Shown here piece by piece: positions 26,743 through 36,234 of a DNA stretch of 64,000 nt. This stretch comes from JBEKTW01 sp963727845 (GTDB lineage Bacteria; Bacteroidota; Ignavibacteria; UBA10030; SZUA-254), in contig CAVSHI010000002.1 of assembly GCA_963727845.1 (NCBI GenBank), forward strand, positions 1,054,001-1,118,000, read 5' to 3'. The position numbers and the translations under genes were made by a program. A model generated the notes under the pieces. That model saw nothing but the letters and a program-made list of their open reading frames with translations, did no database searches and had not been told where the DNA came from. Position 1 is the stretch's first letter. Every line of letters begins with the position of its first letter.

Positions 26743-27681
26743 TTATGGTTGATATATTTGTCCAAACAACTTCATACACTCGCGCCGATCCTGCCGCAAT
26801 TGATCGGTCAAATCATCTTTCGATGAAAATTTTCTTTCATCCCGTAATCGTTTGATGAAACTCACATTGAGGCGTTCTCCATAAATGTCATCACCGAAAT
26901 CAAAAAGATGGACCTCAATGGTTTGTCGGTGGTCGGATCCAAAAGTCGGGCGCACCCCGATATTGAGCATTCCATTCAATCGCTTCGGGCCGAGGTCGAC
27001 ATGGACGACATAGACGCCCGGTGCCGGAACGAGCTTATTCGGATACTCAGGCTCAATATTCGCCGTGGGGAATCCAAGCGCTGCACCGCGTCCATCCCCC
27101 TTAACGACCCTTCCCCGGATGGCGTACGGGCGGCCGAGCAGTCGTTCCGACAGATCCACTTCACCTCGCATCAGGTGGTCACGGATGGCCGTGCTGCTCA
27201 CCACTTCACCGTCAACCACTACCGGCGGAACGGTTACCGCCGTAAATCCAAAGTCCCGGCCGATCTGCTGGAGTTCCAAAACCCCTGCTTCGCGGTCCTT
27301 GCCGAACATATGGTCATGCCCGACAACAACCTGCCGCACCCCAACGCTCTGTGCGACATACCTTTGATAAAACTCACGCGACGATAATCGCGAAAACTCA
27401 TATGTGAATTTGAGGACAAGCGTCGCGTCTATCCCCATTCTTTCAAGAATTTCCAACCGTTCCTCCAGGCTTGACAGGTACCCTACCGGACCCCTGCCGA
27501 CAACCTCACGCGGGTGGGGTGTGAACGTCAGCACGACACTCCTTCCGTGATGAGCTTCCGCCCGCGCCAGTACTTCATCGATAATCGCCCGGTGGCCCAG
27601 GTGCATGCCGTCGAATGTTCCGACTGTGACGATGGAGTCTGGCTCACACAGAATATCGTTTTCGGAGTAAACAACATTCAT
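26743..27681 (-). CDS. ribF: Bifunctional riboflavin kinase / FAD synthetase
   Basis: Makes FMN from riboflavin and then FAD. 312 residues, standard length. The N-terminal FAD synthetase domain has TVGTFDGMHLGH and the SSTAIRDHLMRGEV loop. The C-terminal riboflavin kinase domain has GRGAALGFPTANI and the metal/ribityl region IGVRPTFG with IEVHLFDF. It follows rbfA directly; truB, which normally lies between them, is not there. Confidence 0.97.
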   Translation of the reverse strand: MNVVYSENDILCEPDSIVTVGTFDGMHLGHRAIIDEVLARAEAHHGRSVVLTFTPHPREVVGRGPVGYLSSLEERLEILERMGIDATLVLKFTYEFSRLSSREFYQRYVAQSVGVRQVVVGHDHMFGKDREAGVLELQQIGRDFGFTAVTVPPVVVDGEVVSSTAIRDHLMRGEVDLSERLLGRPYAIRGRVVKGDGRGAALGFPTANIEPEYPNKLVPAPGVYVVHVDLGPKRLNGMLNIGVRPTFGSDHRQTIEVHLFDFGDDIYGERLNVSFIKRLRDERKFSSKDDLTDQLRQDRRECMKLFGQIYQP

Positions 27682-27738
27682 GACCGGTACTTTGCCGCTC
27701 CGGAACCCAGATCCACCAGGCCGACGAGCCTGTAACTC

Positions 27739-28098
27739 CTACGATCCTTTTTCTTCATCATTCTTGTGGATCTCCTTGAGGAGCCGGTTGAGCTTTTCGA
27801 CGCGCTCAAGCGTATCATCAAGATAGAACTGGATGGATGGAGTGAACTTGATGCGGACATGCGAGCCCACGAACGATCGTACCTCGGGTTTCCGGTCCTC
27901 CAACATTTTTAGTGTACGCTGTTTCACTTCCTCGTTGCCCAGAATGCTGACATAAATCTTCGCAATTCGCAGATCGGGCGACATGCGAACCTCCGTGACT
28001 GTAATGAACCCGCATTGAGGGTCCCGGAATTCCCGGGTGAACAACATTCCAACTTCCTCTCGGATCAGAGAGGCCACTCTTTCGGTTCTCATCGACAT
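27739..28098 (-). CDS. rbfA: 30S ribosome-binding factor A
   Basis: Late 16S rRNA maturation factor with a KH-like fold, 119 residues, the usual length. RTERVASLIREEVGMLF, the VRMSPDLRIAKIYVSILG strand region and the C-terminal basic helix match the family. Nine bases after infB, in the same operon. Confidence 0.96.
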   Translation of the reverse strand: MSMRTERVASLIREEVGMLFTREFRDPQCGFITVTEVRMSPDLRIAKIYVSILGNEEVKQRTLKMLEDRKPEVRSFVGSHVRIKFTPSIQFYLDDTLERVEKLNRLLKEIHKNDEEKGS

Positions 28099-28107
28099 AA
28101 AACATCC

Positions 28108-30831
28108 TCAAACTAATTTCCGCAGCGTTTCAACAATCTTGTACGCCTCGACCGTATCTCCAACCTTGATGTCATTGAAATTCTCCAGGCCAAGCCCGCA
28201 TTCGAAGCCCGACTCCACCTCCCGGACATCGTCCTTGAATCGTTTCAAGGAAGAAAGACCGCCTTCATATACGACAATGCCGTCGCGAACGACACGGACT
28301 TTATTCCCCCTGGTGATTTTACCGTCCTGAACATAGCAACCGGCAATGGCGCCGACCTTTGGTATTTTGAACACTTCCCTAACGTCGATGGTTGCCGTGA
28401 CTTCTTCGCGTTGTTCCGGAGCCAACAAGCCCTCGAGGGCTTTTTTCACTTCTTCAATTGCGTCATAGATGATGTTGTAGAGCCGTATATCGACGTGTTC
28501 CTGTTCGGAAAGGCGGCGTGCGTTCAGATTCGGGCGAACGTGAAATCCTATAATCACGGCGCTCGATGCGGCCGCGAGCAGGACATCGGATTCCGTAATC
28601 GCGCCGACTGCACTCATGATGACATTAACGCGGACTTCCGCGTGCGTAATCTTCATGAGCGAATCTGCGAGTGCGCCAACCGATCCATCAACGTCACCCT
28701 TGACAATGACCTTCAACTCTTTTACCTGGCCTTCCTGTATCTTCTGCGAGATGTCGTTCAGCGTCATACTCCGAATGAGTCTGAAATCCTGTTCGCGCTT
28801 CAATTGCTGTCTCCGCAGGCTGATTTCCCTGGCCTTTCGTTCATCTTCAACGACGACGAAGACATCGCCCGCCTGCGGCACCCCGTCGAATCCAAGGATC
28901 TGGGCAGGCGTGGAGGGTTTGGCCACTTCCGTCCGATTGCCACGCTCATCGAACATGGCACGAACGCGACCGCTCTGAATTCCCGCCACGAAGGAATCTC
29001 CGATAATGAGCGTTCCTTTCTGAACGAGAATGGTGGTAACGATTCCCTTTCCCTTATCGACCTGTGCTTCGATGATGACACCGCGGGCTTCTCGATGAAA
29101 GTTGGCTTTGAGGTCGAGAACGTCGGCTTCGAGAAGAATTTTTTCAAGAAGGACGCCCACATTATTTCCTGTTCGCGCGGAGAGTTCAACACATTGGTAT
29201 TTTCCCCCCCATTCTTCCACGAGCACGTTCTTTTCTGCAAGCTGCTGCCGGATGCGGTCGGCATTGGCTTCCGGCTTATCGCACTTGTTGATCGCGATGA
29301 CGATAGGAACGCCGGCCGCCTGAGCATGGCTGATAGCTTCCACCGTCTGCGGCATGACACTATCATCTGCCGCGACGACCAGAACAACGATATCGGTGAT
29401 TTGGGCACCGCGTGCTCGCATTGCCGTAAACGCCTCATGACCCGGCGTGTCCAGAAATGTAATACGCTTTCCCGAATCCAACGTCACGGAATACGCGCCG
29501 ATGTGCTGCGTGATACCCCCGGCTTCGCCGGCCACGACATTACTCCGGCGGATATAATCAAGCAGCGATGTCTTGCCGTGATCGACGTGACCCATGATGG
29601 TGACGACGGGAGGTCGCGGTGCGAGAGTTTCGTCCTCGTCCTCAATGTCCTCGATGAGTACCTCCTGGGCAAGCTCGGAGAAAAATTCCACCTGGTACCC
29701 GTATTCGTCGGCAACGAGCGTGATTGTATCCTTATCCAGCCTCTGGTTGATCGATACCATGAGACCTAATTCGATGCACTTTTTGATGACTTCGGCTACA
29801 TCGACGTGCATGAGCGTGGCAAGTTCGTTGACCGACACGAATTCCGTCACCCTGAGAATCGACTTTTCCTTTTCAAGCCGCTCCAGATGCTTCTGCTCTT
29901 CCGCTTCCCTCTTTTCCTTGCGCCGCCGTTTGAAGGCCGCTCGCTGAGCGACGGAGGTCGCCTCATCCATTTCTGCCAGAGTACGCCTGATCGCCTCCTT
30001 CACTTCTTCCTGGTCGACCTCATTATACTTCAATTTCTTTTTCTTCTTCGCCTTCAGGAGCAATTCATCGACCTCTTCCACCGTCGACGGAACAGCTTCA
30101 GAGCGAACGCGCTTTCGTTTCTTCTTTCGTTTCTTCGTTTCTGCTTCGGCCGCCCGTTCAGCTTCTTTTTTCTCGCCGGCAGGATTTTCAATGGCGGCAT
30201 GAGCGCGGCTCATTTCTTCGAGGTCAATTTTCCCTTTAATTGTCAACCCCATCTTGGGAGTGAGGTGAGGCATCACCTCCACTTTTTCTTCTTTGGCTTT
30301 TGGCCGGCCGGGTTTTTTCTGCTTGGCAGCCGCTGCCTTCTCTTCCTTGGGTGGTTCCTGGACCTCGGTCGATTTTGCCTCGACGGGAGAGACCTCCTTG
30401 GTCTTCTCCGCAGCACTCGGAGCGGGGACCGTTTCCGGAATTGTAGGCTCTTCTCGCTTGATTACTGGAGCGGGGACGGCGGGCTCTTCTTTCGCGATAG
30501 GGGACGCAACCTGAGATTTTTCTTTCTCTTCTTCCTTCGGTTTTCGTCCCGGTTTCGTTTTCGGCTTTTCCTCCGTTGCAGCTTCAGCTCTGGATTCGAC
30601 TTTCTTTTTCGAATCCTGTATGGCCTGCATTTTTCGCTGGTGTTTTTCGGCGACCTCCTTTTCTTTCTTGAAATGGTCGACAATGTCGTGCATCATGCCG
30701 TCGGTAGCGACGCTCATGATTCCCTTCACATCATGACCCTTCTTCTTCAGATACTGGATCAACGTTTCACTGGAAACGTTGAATTCCTTGGCTATCTGAT
30801 AAATCTTCTTTTTCGGAGGTTTATCTGTCAT
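28108..30831 (-). CDS. infB: Translation initiation factor IF-2
   Basis: GTPase that brings initiator tRNA to the 30S subunit. 907 residues: an IF2_N module at the start (KKKIYQIAKEFNVSSETLIQYLKKKGH), a long Lys/Glu/Ala/Pro-rich linker to about residue 330, a second IF2_N-like region, the G domain (GHVDHGKTSLLDYI, DTPGHEAF, NKCDKPEA) and three further domains ending in the initiator-tRNA-binding C2. Its ATG overlaps the nusA stop as ATGA. Confidence 0.98.
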   Translation of the reverse strand: MTDKPPKKKIYQIAKEFNVSSETLIQYLKKKGHDVKGIMSVATDGMMHDIVDHFKKEKEVAEKHQRKMQAIQDSKKKVESRAEAATEEKPKTKPGRKPKEEEKEKSQVASPIAKEEPAVPAPVIKREEPTIPETVPAPSAAEKTKEVSPVEAKSTEVQEPPKEEKAAAAKQKKPGRPKAKEEKVEVMPHLTPKMGLTIKGKIDLEEMSRAHAAIENPAGEKKEAERAAEAETKKRKKKRKRVRSEAVPSTVEEVDELLLKAKKKKKLKYNEVDQEEVKEAIRRTLAEMDEATSVAQRAAFKRRRKEKREAEEQKHLERLEKEKSILRVTEFVSVNELATLMHVDVAEVIKKCIELGLMVSINQRLDKDTITLVADEYGYQVEFFSELAQEVLIEDIEDEDETLAPRPPVVTIMGHVDHGKTSLLDYIRRSNVVAGEAGGITQHIGAYSVTLDSGKRITFLDTPGHEAFTAMRARGAQITDIVVLVVAADDSVMPQTVEAISHAQAAGVPIVIAINKCDKPEANADRIRQQLAEKNVLVEEWGGKYQCVELSARTGNNVGVLLEKILLEADVLDLKANFHREARGVIIEAQVDKGKGIVTTILVQKGTLIIGDSFVAGIQSGRVRAMFDERGNRTEVAKPSTPAQILGFDGVPQAGDVFVVVEDERKAREISLRRQQLKREQDFRLIRSMTLNDISQKIQEGQVKELKVIVKGDVDGSVGALADSLMKITHAEVRVNVIMSAVGAITESDVLLAAASSAVIIGFHVRPNLNARRLSEQEHVDIRLYNIIYDAIEEVKKALEGLLAPEQREEVTATIDVREVFKIPKVGAIAGCYVQDGKITRGNKVRVVRDGIVVYEGGLSSLKRFKDDVREVESGFECGLGLENFNDIKVGDTVEAYKIVETLRKLV

Positions 30832-32165
30832 TCAGATTTTTCTGCTTCAGGTTGGGATTCTTTCTTCGGCTCTGCTGCATTCGCTTCACGGACATTATTG
30901 TCAAGCTGCTCATCGCGCTCTTCTTCTTCGAGTTCCGCTTCATCAAGTTCCCGTTTCATCATATCTTTCAGCGCAACGACCTTTTCTTCGGTGAGTCCGT
31001 CGATCTTCAGCAGGACTGCCGCCGGGGCTTCAATGAAATCCCGGGCATTTCCATAACCTTCCTCGAGGATACGCTCATACAGCGGCTCGCCCAACTCTTC
31101 ACGAAACTCTGCGAGGTCCATGTCATATTCCTCCTCGGCTCCTTCCTTGACAAGATTGAGTTCATAACCCGTCAGTTTCGAGGCGAGTCGGACATTCTGC
31201 CCATTGCGTCCAATCGCCAGCGACACCTGATCTTTATCAACGAGGATGGACGCGGTTTTCTTCTCCTTGTCCACCGTGACACTCTTGAGTTTTGCCGGTG
31301 CCATCGCCCGCTGGATGTATACGACGGGGTCCTCGGAATAGTTGATCACATCGATGTTCTCATTGCTCATCTCACGGACAATCGAGTGAATGCGAACGCC
31401 CTTCATGCCGACGCACGCGCCCACCGCATCGATGCGGTCGTCATGCGATTCAACGGCAACTTTCGCGCGCTCGCCGCCCTCACGCGCAATTCCCTTGATT
31501 TCAATGATCCCGTCGTAGATTTCGGGAATTTCAAGCTCAAAAAGCTTTGCAAGAAAACGGGCATCGGAACGCGAGATGATCACAAGGGGATTACCGGCGT
31601 TCTTCCTGACTTCCTTGACAATTGCGCGGATTGTTTCACCTTTGCGATACCGTTCTTTGAAGATCTGTTCGCTCTTCGGCAGAACGAGCTCATTCCGGTT
31701 ATGATTGACGAGAATTTCTCCCTTGCGGATCTGGTAGATTTCTCCGATGATTATTTCTCCGATGGTACTGCTGTACTCGTTGTAAATGACTTCCTTCTCG
31801 ATCTCTTTTATCCGCTGATTCAGATTTTGTTTTGCGCTGACGATCAATCTCCGACCGAAGTCTTTAAGGTCAACGACCTCCACGAAATCATCTCCAACCT
31901 CAAGAGGTTCGTCAGACTTCTTCCGGACGGTTTCAACATCGATTTGAAGATTCGGGTCTGTCACCGTTTCAACAATTTGCCTCTCCAGATAGATTTCGAT
32001 ATCGCCTTTGTCCATATTGACAACAACATCAAAACGGGCATCGGGTCCGTATTTCTTTCTCATCATCATCGAAAACACTTCTTCGACGACGCCGAGCAAC
32101 ATATCTTTGTCGATTCTCTTCTCACGCACCATGTGAGAAAAAGACTCAACGATCTCATAATTCAT
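30828..32165 (-). CDS. nusA: Transcription termination/antitermination factor NusA
   Basis: RNA-polymerase-binding factor that lengthens pauses and assists intrinsic termination. 445 residues: N-terminal polymerase-binding domain, S1 (GEIYQIRKGEILVNHNRNELVLP), two KH domains (VGACVGMKGVRIHSIVREM and LAIGRNGQNVRLASKLTG), then one helix-hairpin-helix-like repeat (about 370-405) and an acidic tail of about 40 residues rich in Glu. Between rimP and infB. A terminator hairpin in the operon leader suggests feedback by NusA itself. Confidence 0.98.
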   Translation of the reverse strand: MNYEIVESFSHMVREKRIDKDMLLGVVEEVFSMMMRKKYGPDARFDVVVNMDKGDIEIYLERQIVETVTDPNLQIDVETVRKKSDEPLEVGDDFVEVVDLKDFGRRLIVSAKQNLNQRIKEIEKEVIYNEYSSTIGEIIIGEIYQIRKGEILVNHNRNELVLPKSEQIFKERYRKGETIRAIVKEVRKNAGNPLVIISRSDARFLAKLFELEIPEIYDGIIEIKGIAREGGERAKVAVESHDDRIDAVGACVGMKGVRIHSIVREMSNENIDVINYSEDPVVYIQRAMAPAKLKSVTVDKEKKTASILVDKDQVSLAIGRNGQNVRLASKLTGYELNLVKEGAEEEYDMDLAEFREELGEPLYERILEEGYGNARDFIEAPAAVLLKIDGLTEEKVVALKDMMKRELDEAELEEEERDEQLDNNVREANAAEPKKESQPEAEKSE

Positions 32166-32202
32166 TGTACTCTCCAGTGTAACATTGAACGATTACCCTT
32201 TT

Positions 32203-32652
32203 TTACCACGCCGGCTTGACGAGAGCCTCGATAATTTCATCAAAAAGAAAATTCTGCGGTTCTTTATTCTTCATCCGCAGCACGAAACCGTCGGGACGCA
32301 CTTCGATTAGTTCGCCTTCGGCTTTCTGAACCAGGCCATCCTTCCTGAATTTTACGACTAATGTTCTGCCGACATTTCTCGGATACTGTCGCGCGAACTG
32401 TAACGGACGATCAATCCCCGGCGATGAAACAACCAGATCATACCGCCCCTGAACGATATTCGTCCGGTCGAGTGCAGATGAAAGATCGCGGCTTATCTCA
32501 GCGCACAGCTCAGTCGTGGCCCCCTGGTCCGTGTCGATGAAAACTTCTACAACCCTTCGGCTTCGCTCGCCGCGTACAGTAATGTCGACGAGCAACGCTC
32601 CTCTCGCTTCCACGATCGGCCGTGCAAGGTCCCCTATGTGAATTTGCAACAC
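32203..32652 (-). CDS. rimP: Ribosome maturation factor RimP
   Basis: 30S assembly factor, 149 residues. Start codon is GTG (32652), with ACGGAA upstream as a modest ribosome-binding site. VEVFIDTDQGATTELCAEISRDLSSALD and YDLVVSSPGIDRPL are the conserved RimP blocks. First gene of the rimP-nusA-infB-rbfA-ribF-rpsO-pnp cluster. Confidence 0.96.
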   Translation of the reverse strand: MLQIHIGDLARPIVEARGALLVDITVRGERSRRVVEVFIDTDQGATTELCAEISRDLSSALDRTNIVQGRYDLVVSSPGIDRPLQFARQYPRNVGRTLVVKFRKDGLVQKAEGELIEVRPDGFVLRMKNKEPQNFLFDEIIEALVKPAW

Positions 32653-32704
32653 TTCCGTAACTCGTTACTTGTGAATAAGTTAGCAAGAGCCGACAAACGA
32701 TTGA

Positions 32705-32734
32705 AACAAAAAAAGTCCCTTTTTGTGGGACTTT
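32705..32734 (-). terminator. Intrinsic terminator in the rimP-nusA leader (attenuator)
   Basis: Hairpin AAAGTCCC / GGGACTTT (32734-32727 with 32719-32712), 7-base loop, followed on the minus strand by a run of seven T residues that includes the end of the stem. It lies 12 bases after the predicted transcription start of the rimP operon and 60 bases before the rimP GTG, so transcripts would have to read through it. It could also serve the ltaE operon upstream. Confidence 0.75.
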
Positions 32735-32752
32735 CTTACGAAGAGCGTCATA

Positions 32753-32781
32753 AATATAACGAACGCTTTCCTAAATAGCAA
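32753..32781 (-). promoter_or_regulatory. Promoter of the rimP-nusA-infB operon
   Basis: TTGCTA (32781-32776), 17-bp spacer, TATATT (32758-32753). Predicted start near 32746, about 95 bases before rimP. Nothing is recognised between here and the ltaE stop at 32938. Confidence 0.7.
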
Positions 32782-32937
32782 ATCAAAATCCAGACAATTC
32801 CTTCATCGACGACTAGGCAAAATCTCCTAATTCTTTTGCATAAGCCGCGATTTCAGTCTATGCGCCGTCACAAGAGGAAAGGCGGCCTACGTCAGAATCG
32901 CCGTGAACATGGGGCAAACTCCTCCATCTCACCCACT

Positions 32938-33969
32938 CTAACGAAAGAGGGAATGAAATACTTCGATCGCCCTCTTCACTTCCTCCATGGTCACGTCAAG
33001 ATGAAAGACTGCCCGGATGCAAGATGCTCGTTCCGGCGTCAGTAAGACACTTTTTGATTTAAGCAGGTCCAAAACCTCGGACTGACTCATGCCGGTGTTG
33101 ACCGTTTCGAGAATGACCATGTTCGTCTGAACATCATCTGGGTCGACCTTTAGGGTGTTCAACCCGCTCAATCCGACGGCGAAGGTTCGAGCCTTGGCGT
33201 GGTCTTCATTGAGTCGATCGACGTTATGTTCGAGCGCGAACAAGGCGGCCGCTGCAAGGATACCGACCTGTCTCATTCCGCCGCCGAATAACTTCCTGTA
33301 CTTCCTTGCTTCTTCAACAAACTCCTTCGACCCAATGATAATCGAGCCAACCGGAGCTCCCAGCCCTTTGGAAAAGCACACGGAGAGCGAATCCACATAC
33401 CGGGCGTAGTCCGCGACGGGAATGCCGGTCGCGACACTCGCATTCCAGAGTCTTGCCCCGTCGAGATGCACGTTAATGTTGTTTTCGAGAGCCACCTCCC
33501 GGATCCTCTTCATTTCATCAATCGGAAACACCGAAGCGCCCGAGCGCCCGTGCGTGTTTTCAAGGCAGATGAGCTGCGTCTTTGGCATCCAGTAGACTTT
33601 CGGCCGTATCACTTCCCTGATCTGCTGAGCCGTGATGACACCCTTTCGATTCGGGATGGGCATCATTTGCACCCCGGACAACATCGACGGTGCAGCGGTT
33701 TCGTACACAAAGATGTGCGAGTCCTCATCGACGATTATTTCATCCCCCGGGTTGGTATGAACTTTGATGCACACTTCATTTCCCATTGTTCCGCTGGGCA
33801 CAAAGAGCGCGGCTTCCTTGCCGAACAAGGCAGCAATTGTCTGCTGTAATTGATTCACGGTGGGGTCTTCGCCGAAAACGTCATCGCCAACTTCTGCGCG
33901 CATCATTGCTTCGAGCATCGGCCGCGATGGTCTCGTCACTGTATCACTACGAAGGTCAATGTACTTCAT
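32938..33969 (-). CDS. ltaE: Low-specificity L-threonine aldolase
   Basis: PLP enzyme cleaving threonine or allo-threonine to glycine and acetaldehyde. 343 residues from MKYIDLRSDTVTRP (start 33969, with an AGG-rich site upstream); the longer frame overlaps lnt and is rejected. Landmarks: DDVFGEDPTVN, PSGTMGNEV, ENTHGRSG, HLDGARLWNA and the PLP lysine in CFSKGLGAPVGS. It overlaps the end of lnt by 14 bases, last gene of the operon. Confidence 0.96.
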   Translation of the reverse strand: MKYIDLRSDTVTRPSRPMLEAMMRAEVGDDVFGEDPTVNQLQQTIAALFGKEAALFVPSGTMGNEVCIKVHTNPGDEIIVDEDSHIFVYETAAPSMLSGVQMMPIPNRKGVITAQQIREVIRPKVYWMPKTQLICLENTHGRSGASVFPIDEMKRIREVALENNINVHLDGARLWNASVATGIPVADYARYVDSLSVCFSKGLGAPVGSIIIGSKEFVEEARKYRKLFGGGMRQVGILAAAALFALEHNVDRLNEDHAKARTFAVGLSGLNTLKVDPDDVQTNMVILETVNTGMSQSEVLDLLKSKSVLLTPERASCIRAVFHLDVTMEEVKRAIEVFHSLFR

Positions 33970-35608
33970 TTTCCTGGGCCCTTCTAATATGGAAATATGT
34001 CTTCCTGCCGATTCCGCCCGACACCACAGACAACCCCAGCGCCAAACACACCTCTGCAAACCAATCCCCGTATCTGGAATAGCACGTAAGTTCCATGTTC
34101 GGTACAACGGAGACGGTCAGTGTTTTTCGCGTAAAGAGCTCCGTGGATCGGAGGATATGGCCGAACGGGTCGATCACACAGGAGATTCCACCGTTACCGC
34201 ATACAACAATCCATCTTCTATTTTCGACCGCCCTCAGGACCGTTGTTTGTTCATGCTGGTATGCGCCCGAAGTATTCCCCCACCAGCTGTCGTTTGTTAT
34301 AACCGTCAAGAATTGTGCCCCCCGTCGTACAAAATTCGCCACGAACCCCGGATAAATTGACTCGAAGCAGATCAGATTCGAGAATTTCATCAGCGAAGAA
34401 TCCCGGGCACGACAAACAAAGACCGTTGTATCGTGACCGATCCCCCATCCACCGAGACCAAAATTCCATTCCACCGCATTCAGAAAGCTGAGTTGTTCCG
34501 AGAAGGGAACCCGTTCAGCGAAAGGAACGAGGAGAATCTTCTCATATTCCTGGATTTCATTGGTGTGAGGCTGCAGAAGTAGCGAACCGTTGAACGAGTC
34601 ATATCTCTGACCCTGCGCGCCAGTCCTGCTGCTCCTCGGAATGCTCTCCCCCTGTTTGTATTCCCTGAGTATGGGAGCGCCGGTCAGGAGATTGAGTCCC
34701 AGCAGGTCAACCTGCTCCTTGACGAGGTCAAAGATAACACGATTTCTCGGTTCAAGGATATAAAACGGGATCGCCGTTTCCGGCCAGAGCACGAGATCGA
34801 CGCTGTCGCCGGCAACCTCATTGGTCATCTGCTGAAGATCCGAAACCTGTTTCACCGGATTCCCCTGCCACTTCTCGAAAGGGTCCACGTTGGGTTGAAC
34901 AATTCCAACGCGGACTGCGCTCACGCCCACAGGATGCTGGTTTCGCCCGGCGACGAGAATCGCCTCACCGTAAATCAACGGCACCGCATAGATTGCGAGA
35001 ATCGACAGAATCCAACCGAGCGTTCGGGGTGAAGTCAGGCTCCATTCCTTCAGGGAAAGTTTTGCGTAAAGGTAGTAGACAAGCACATTCAAACAAAGGA
35101 GCCAGAAAGAAATCCCGTAAACTCCAGTAAAGGACGAGAACTGAATTACGGAAAGATTGAACGCCTGAGTATTCCCGAGGCACAACCAGGGGAAAGAAAG
35201 ATCGGTGAGGGAATGCAGATATTCGAAACCCACCCAGATGAACGGAAAGGAGAAAAGAGAAATGCTAATCCCGAATTGGCGCCGGACGAAAACCCAGCCG
35301 GCGATTGGCACGAGAAAGAAAAACGGATGAACGACCAGCAGCAACGCCCCCGCGAGCATCATGTACCAATCCCGCCCGTGCGCAAACCCCCCGGTCCAGT
35401 ATATCGTAATGATATTGAATATCAGGAAAGTCAGGTACGAATATCGGAATGACTCGCCGTAATCTTCGATCTCTTCGAACAGAATGAAAAAAGGAACAAA
35501 CGCAAACGCGGCAAATATGCTTGTCGGCAATGGCGGAAAGGCACATCCCAGCATAAGGCCCGACAGAATCGCAAGCCACCCTCTCATACGTTTCTGAGGC
35601 TGTATCAT
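33956..35608 (-). CDS. lnt: Apolipoprotein N-acyltransferase
   Basis: Adds the third acyl chain to lipoproteins in the inner membrane, a marker of diderm cells. About 550 residues from MIQPQKRMRGW (start 35608): five to six N-terminal membrane helices, a periplasmic nitrilase-like domain with the catalytic triad E (LVLWPETAIPF), K (YEKILLVPFAERVPF) and C (NLICFESIYPG), then a last helix. The earlier frame into the PAP2 gene is rejected; the PAP2 stop overlaps this start by 4 bases. Confidence 0.95.
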   Translation of the reverse strand: MIQPQKRMRGWLAILSGLMLGCAFPPLPTSIFAAFAFVPFFILFEEIEDYGESFRYSYLTFLIFNIITIYWTGGFAHGRDWYMMLAGALLLVVHPFFFLVPIAGWVFVRRQFGISISLFSFPFIWVGFEYLHSLTDLSFPWLCLGNTQAFNLSVIQFSSFTGVYGISFWLLCLNVLVYYLYAKLSLKEWSLTSPRTLGWILSILAIYAVPLIYGEAILVAGRNQHPVGVSAVRVGIVQPNVDPFEKWQGNPVKQVSDLQQMTNEVAGDSVDLVLWPETAIPFYILEPRNRVIFDLVKEQVDLLGLNLLTGAPILREYKQGESIPRSSRTGAQGQRYDSFNGSLLLQPHTNEIQEYEKILLVPFAERVPFSEQLSFLNAVEWNFGLGGWGIGHDTTVFVCRARDSSLMKFSNLICFESIYPGFVANFVRRGAQFLTVITNDSWWGNTSGAYQHEQTTVLRAVENRRWIVVCGNGGISCVIDPFGHILRSTELFTRKTLTVSVVPNMELTCYSRYGDWFAEVCLALGLSVVSGGIGRKTYFHIRRAQENEVH

Positions 35609-36234
35609 ATCCCGCGTTCCACTCCTTGCACAACGATTGCTTGATTCGGAGGGATGGAAAGTGCAGGGTACTTGCGTCCCAGCGCATGCCACAGGGCGGC
35701 AATAAACAGAGCACAAAGAACTCCTATGACCGCCCCCCCTACGATATCGGAGGGGAAATGGACCCCGACGTATGGTCTTGTAAAGGCAATGACCGCAGCC
35801 CAGCCAAAGAAAGCCCATCGCCAGCGCGCAAAATAGAAGGCAAGAAACGTCGCCACCGCAAAATTATTGACAGCGTGAGAAGACGGAAAAGAGTATCCGC
35901 TTCCACAGGGCACCAGAAGGCGAACGCGCTCCACGACAAGCGTCCCATCGATTTCGTGGCATGGACGCGGCCGCTCGACGATGTTCTTGATCACCGCGCT
36001 GCTAAGTTGATCGCTCAAAATGATCAGAGGAATGAGCAACAATCCTATGATACGTCCTCTTCTCCCTCCCTTCCACATCAGGAGCAGCCAGGCCAGCGCA
36101 TAGATCGCCAACCCGTACCAATGCTGATTCAGATCCGTCAGAAAGGGCATCACGATGTCAAAGACCGGGTTCGCCAGCGTTTGGTTGCAAAAAATGAAAG
36201 CCTCCTTGTCCAGCCGGTAGAGGGCTTCAATCAT
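35605..36234 (-). CDS. PAP2-family membrane lipid phosphatase
   Basis: 209 residues, about six membrane helices. All three phosphatase motifs are intact: KNIVERPRP, PSSHAVN (phosphate-binding with the acid histidine) and RPYVGVHFPSDIVGG. Members recycle undecaprenyl diphosphate or dephosphorylate lipid A or other lipids. With lnt next door a cell-envelope role is likely, but the substrate is not determinable. It overlaps the dedA end by 8 bases and the lnt start by 4. Confidence 0.92.
   Translation of the reverse strand: MIEALYRLDKEAFIFCNQTLANPVFDIVMPFLTDLNQHWYGLAIYALAWLLLMWKGGRRGRIIGLLLIPLIILSDQLSSAVIKNIVERPRPCHEIDGTLVVERVRLLVPCGSGYSFPSSHAVNNFAVATFLAFYFARWRWAFFGWAAVIAFTRPYVGVHFPSDIVGGAVIGVLCALFIAALWHALGRKYPALSIPPNQAIVVQGVERGI

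Noticed and set aside
27682..27738. Possible remnant of truB
   Set aside because: Only 57 bp, and no frame reads like the start or the end of TruB.
28411..31056. Long plus-strand frames opposite infB
   Set aside because: Antisense shadows caused by the biased codons of infB; hydrophobic Phe/Leu-rich stretches are the complement of the Lys/Glu-rich linker.
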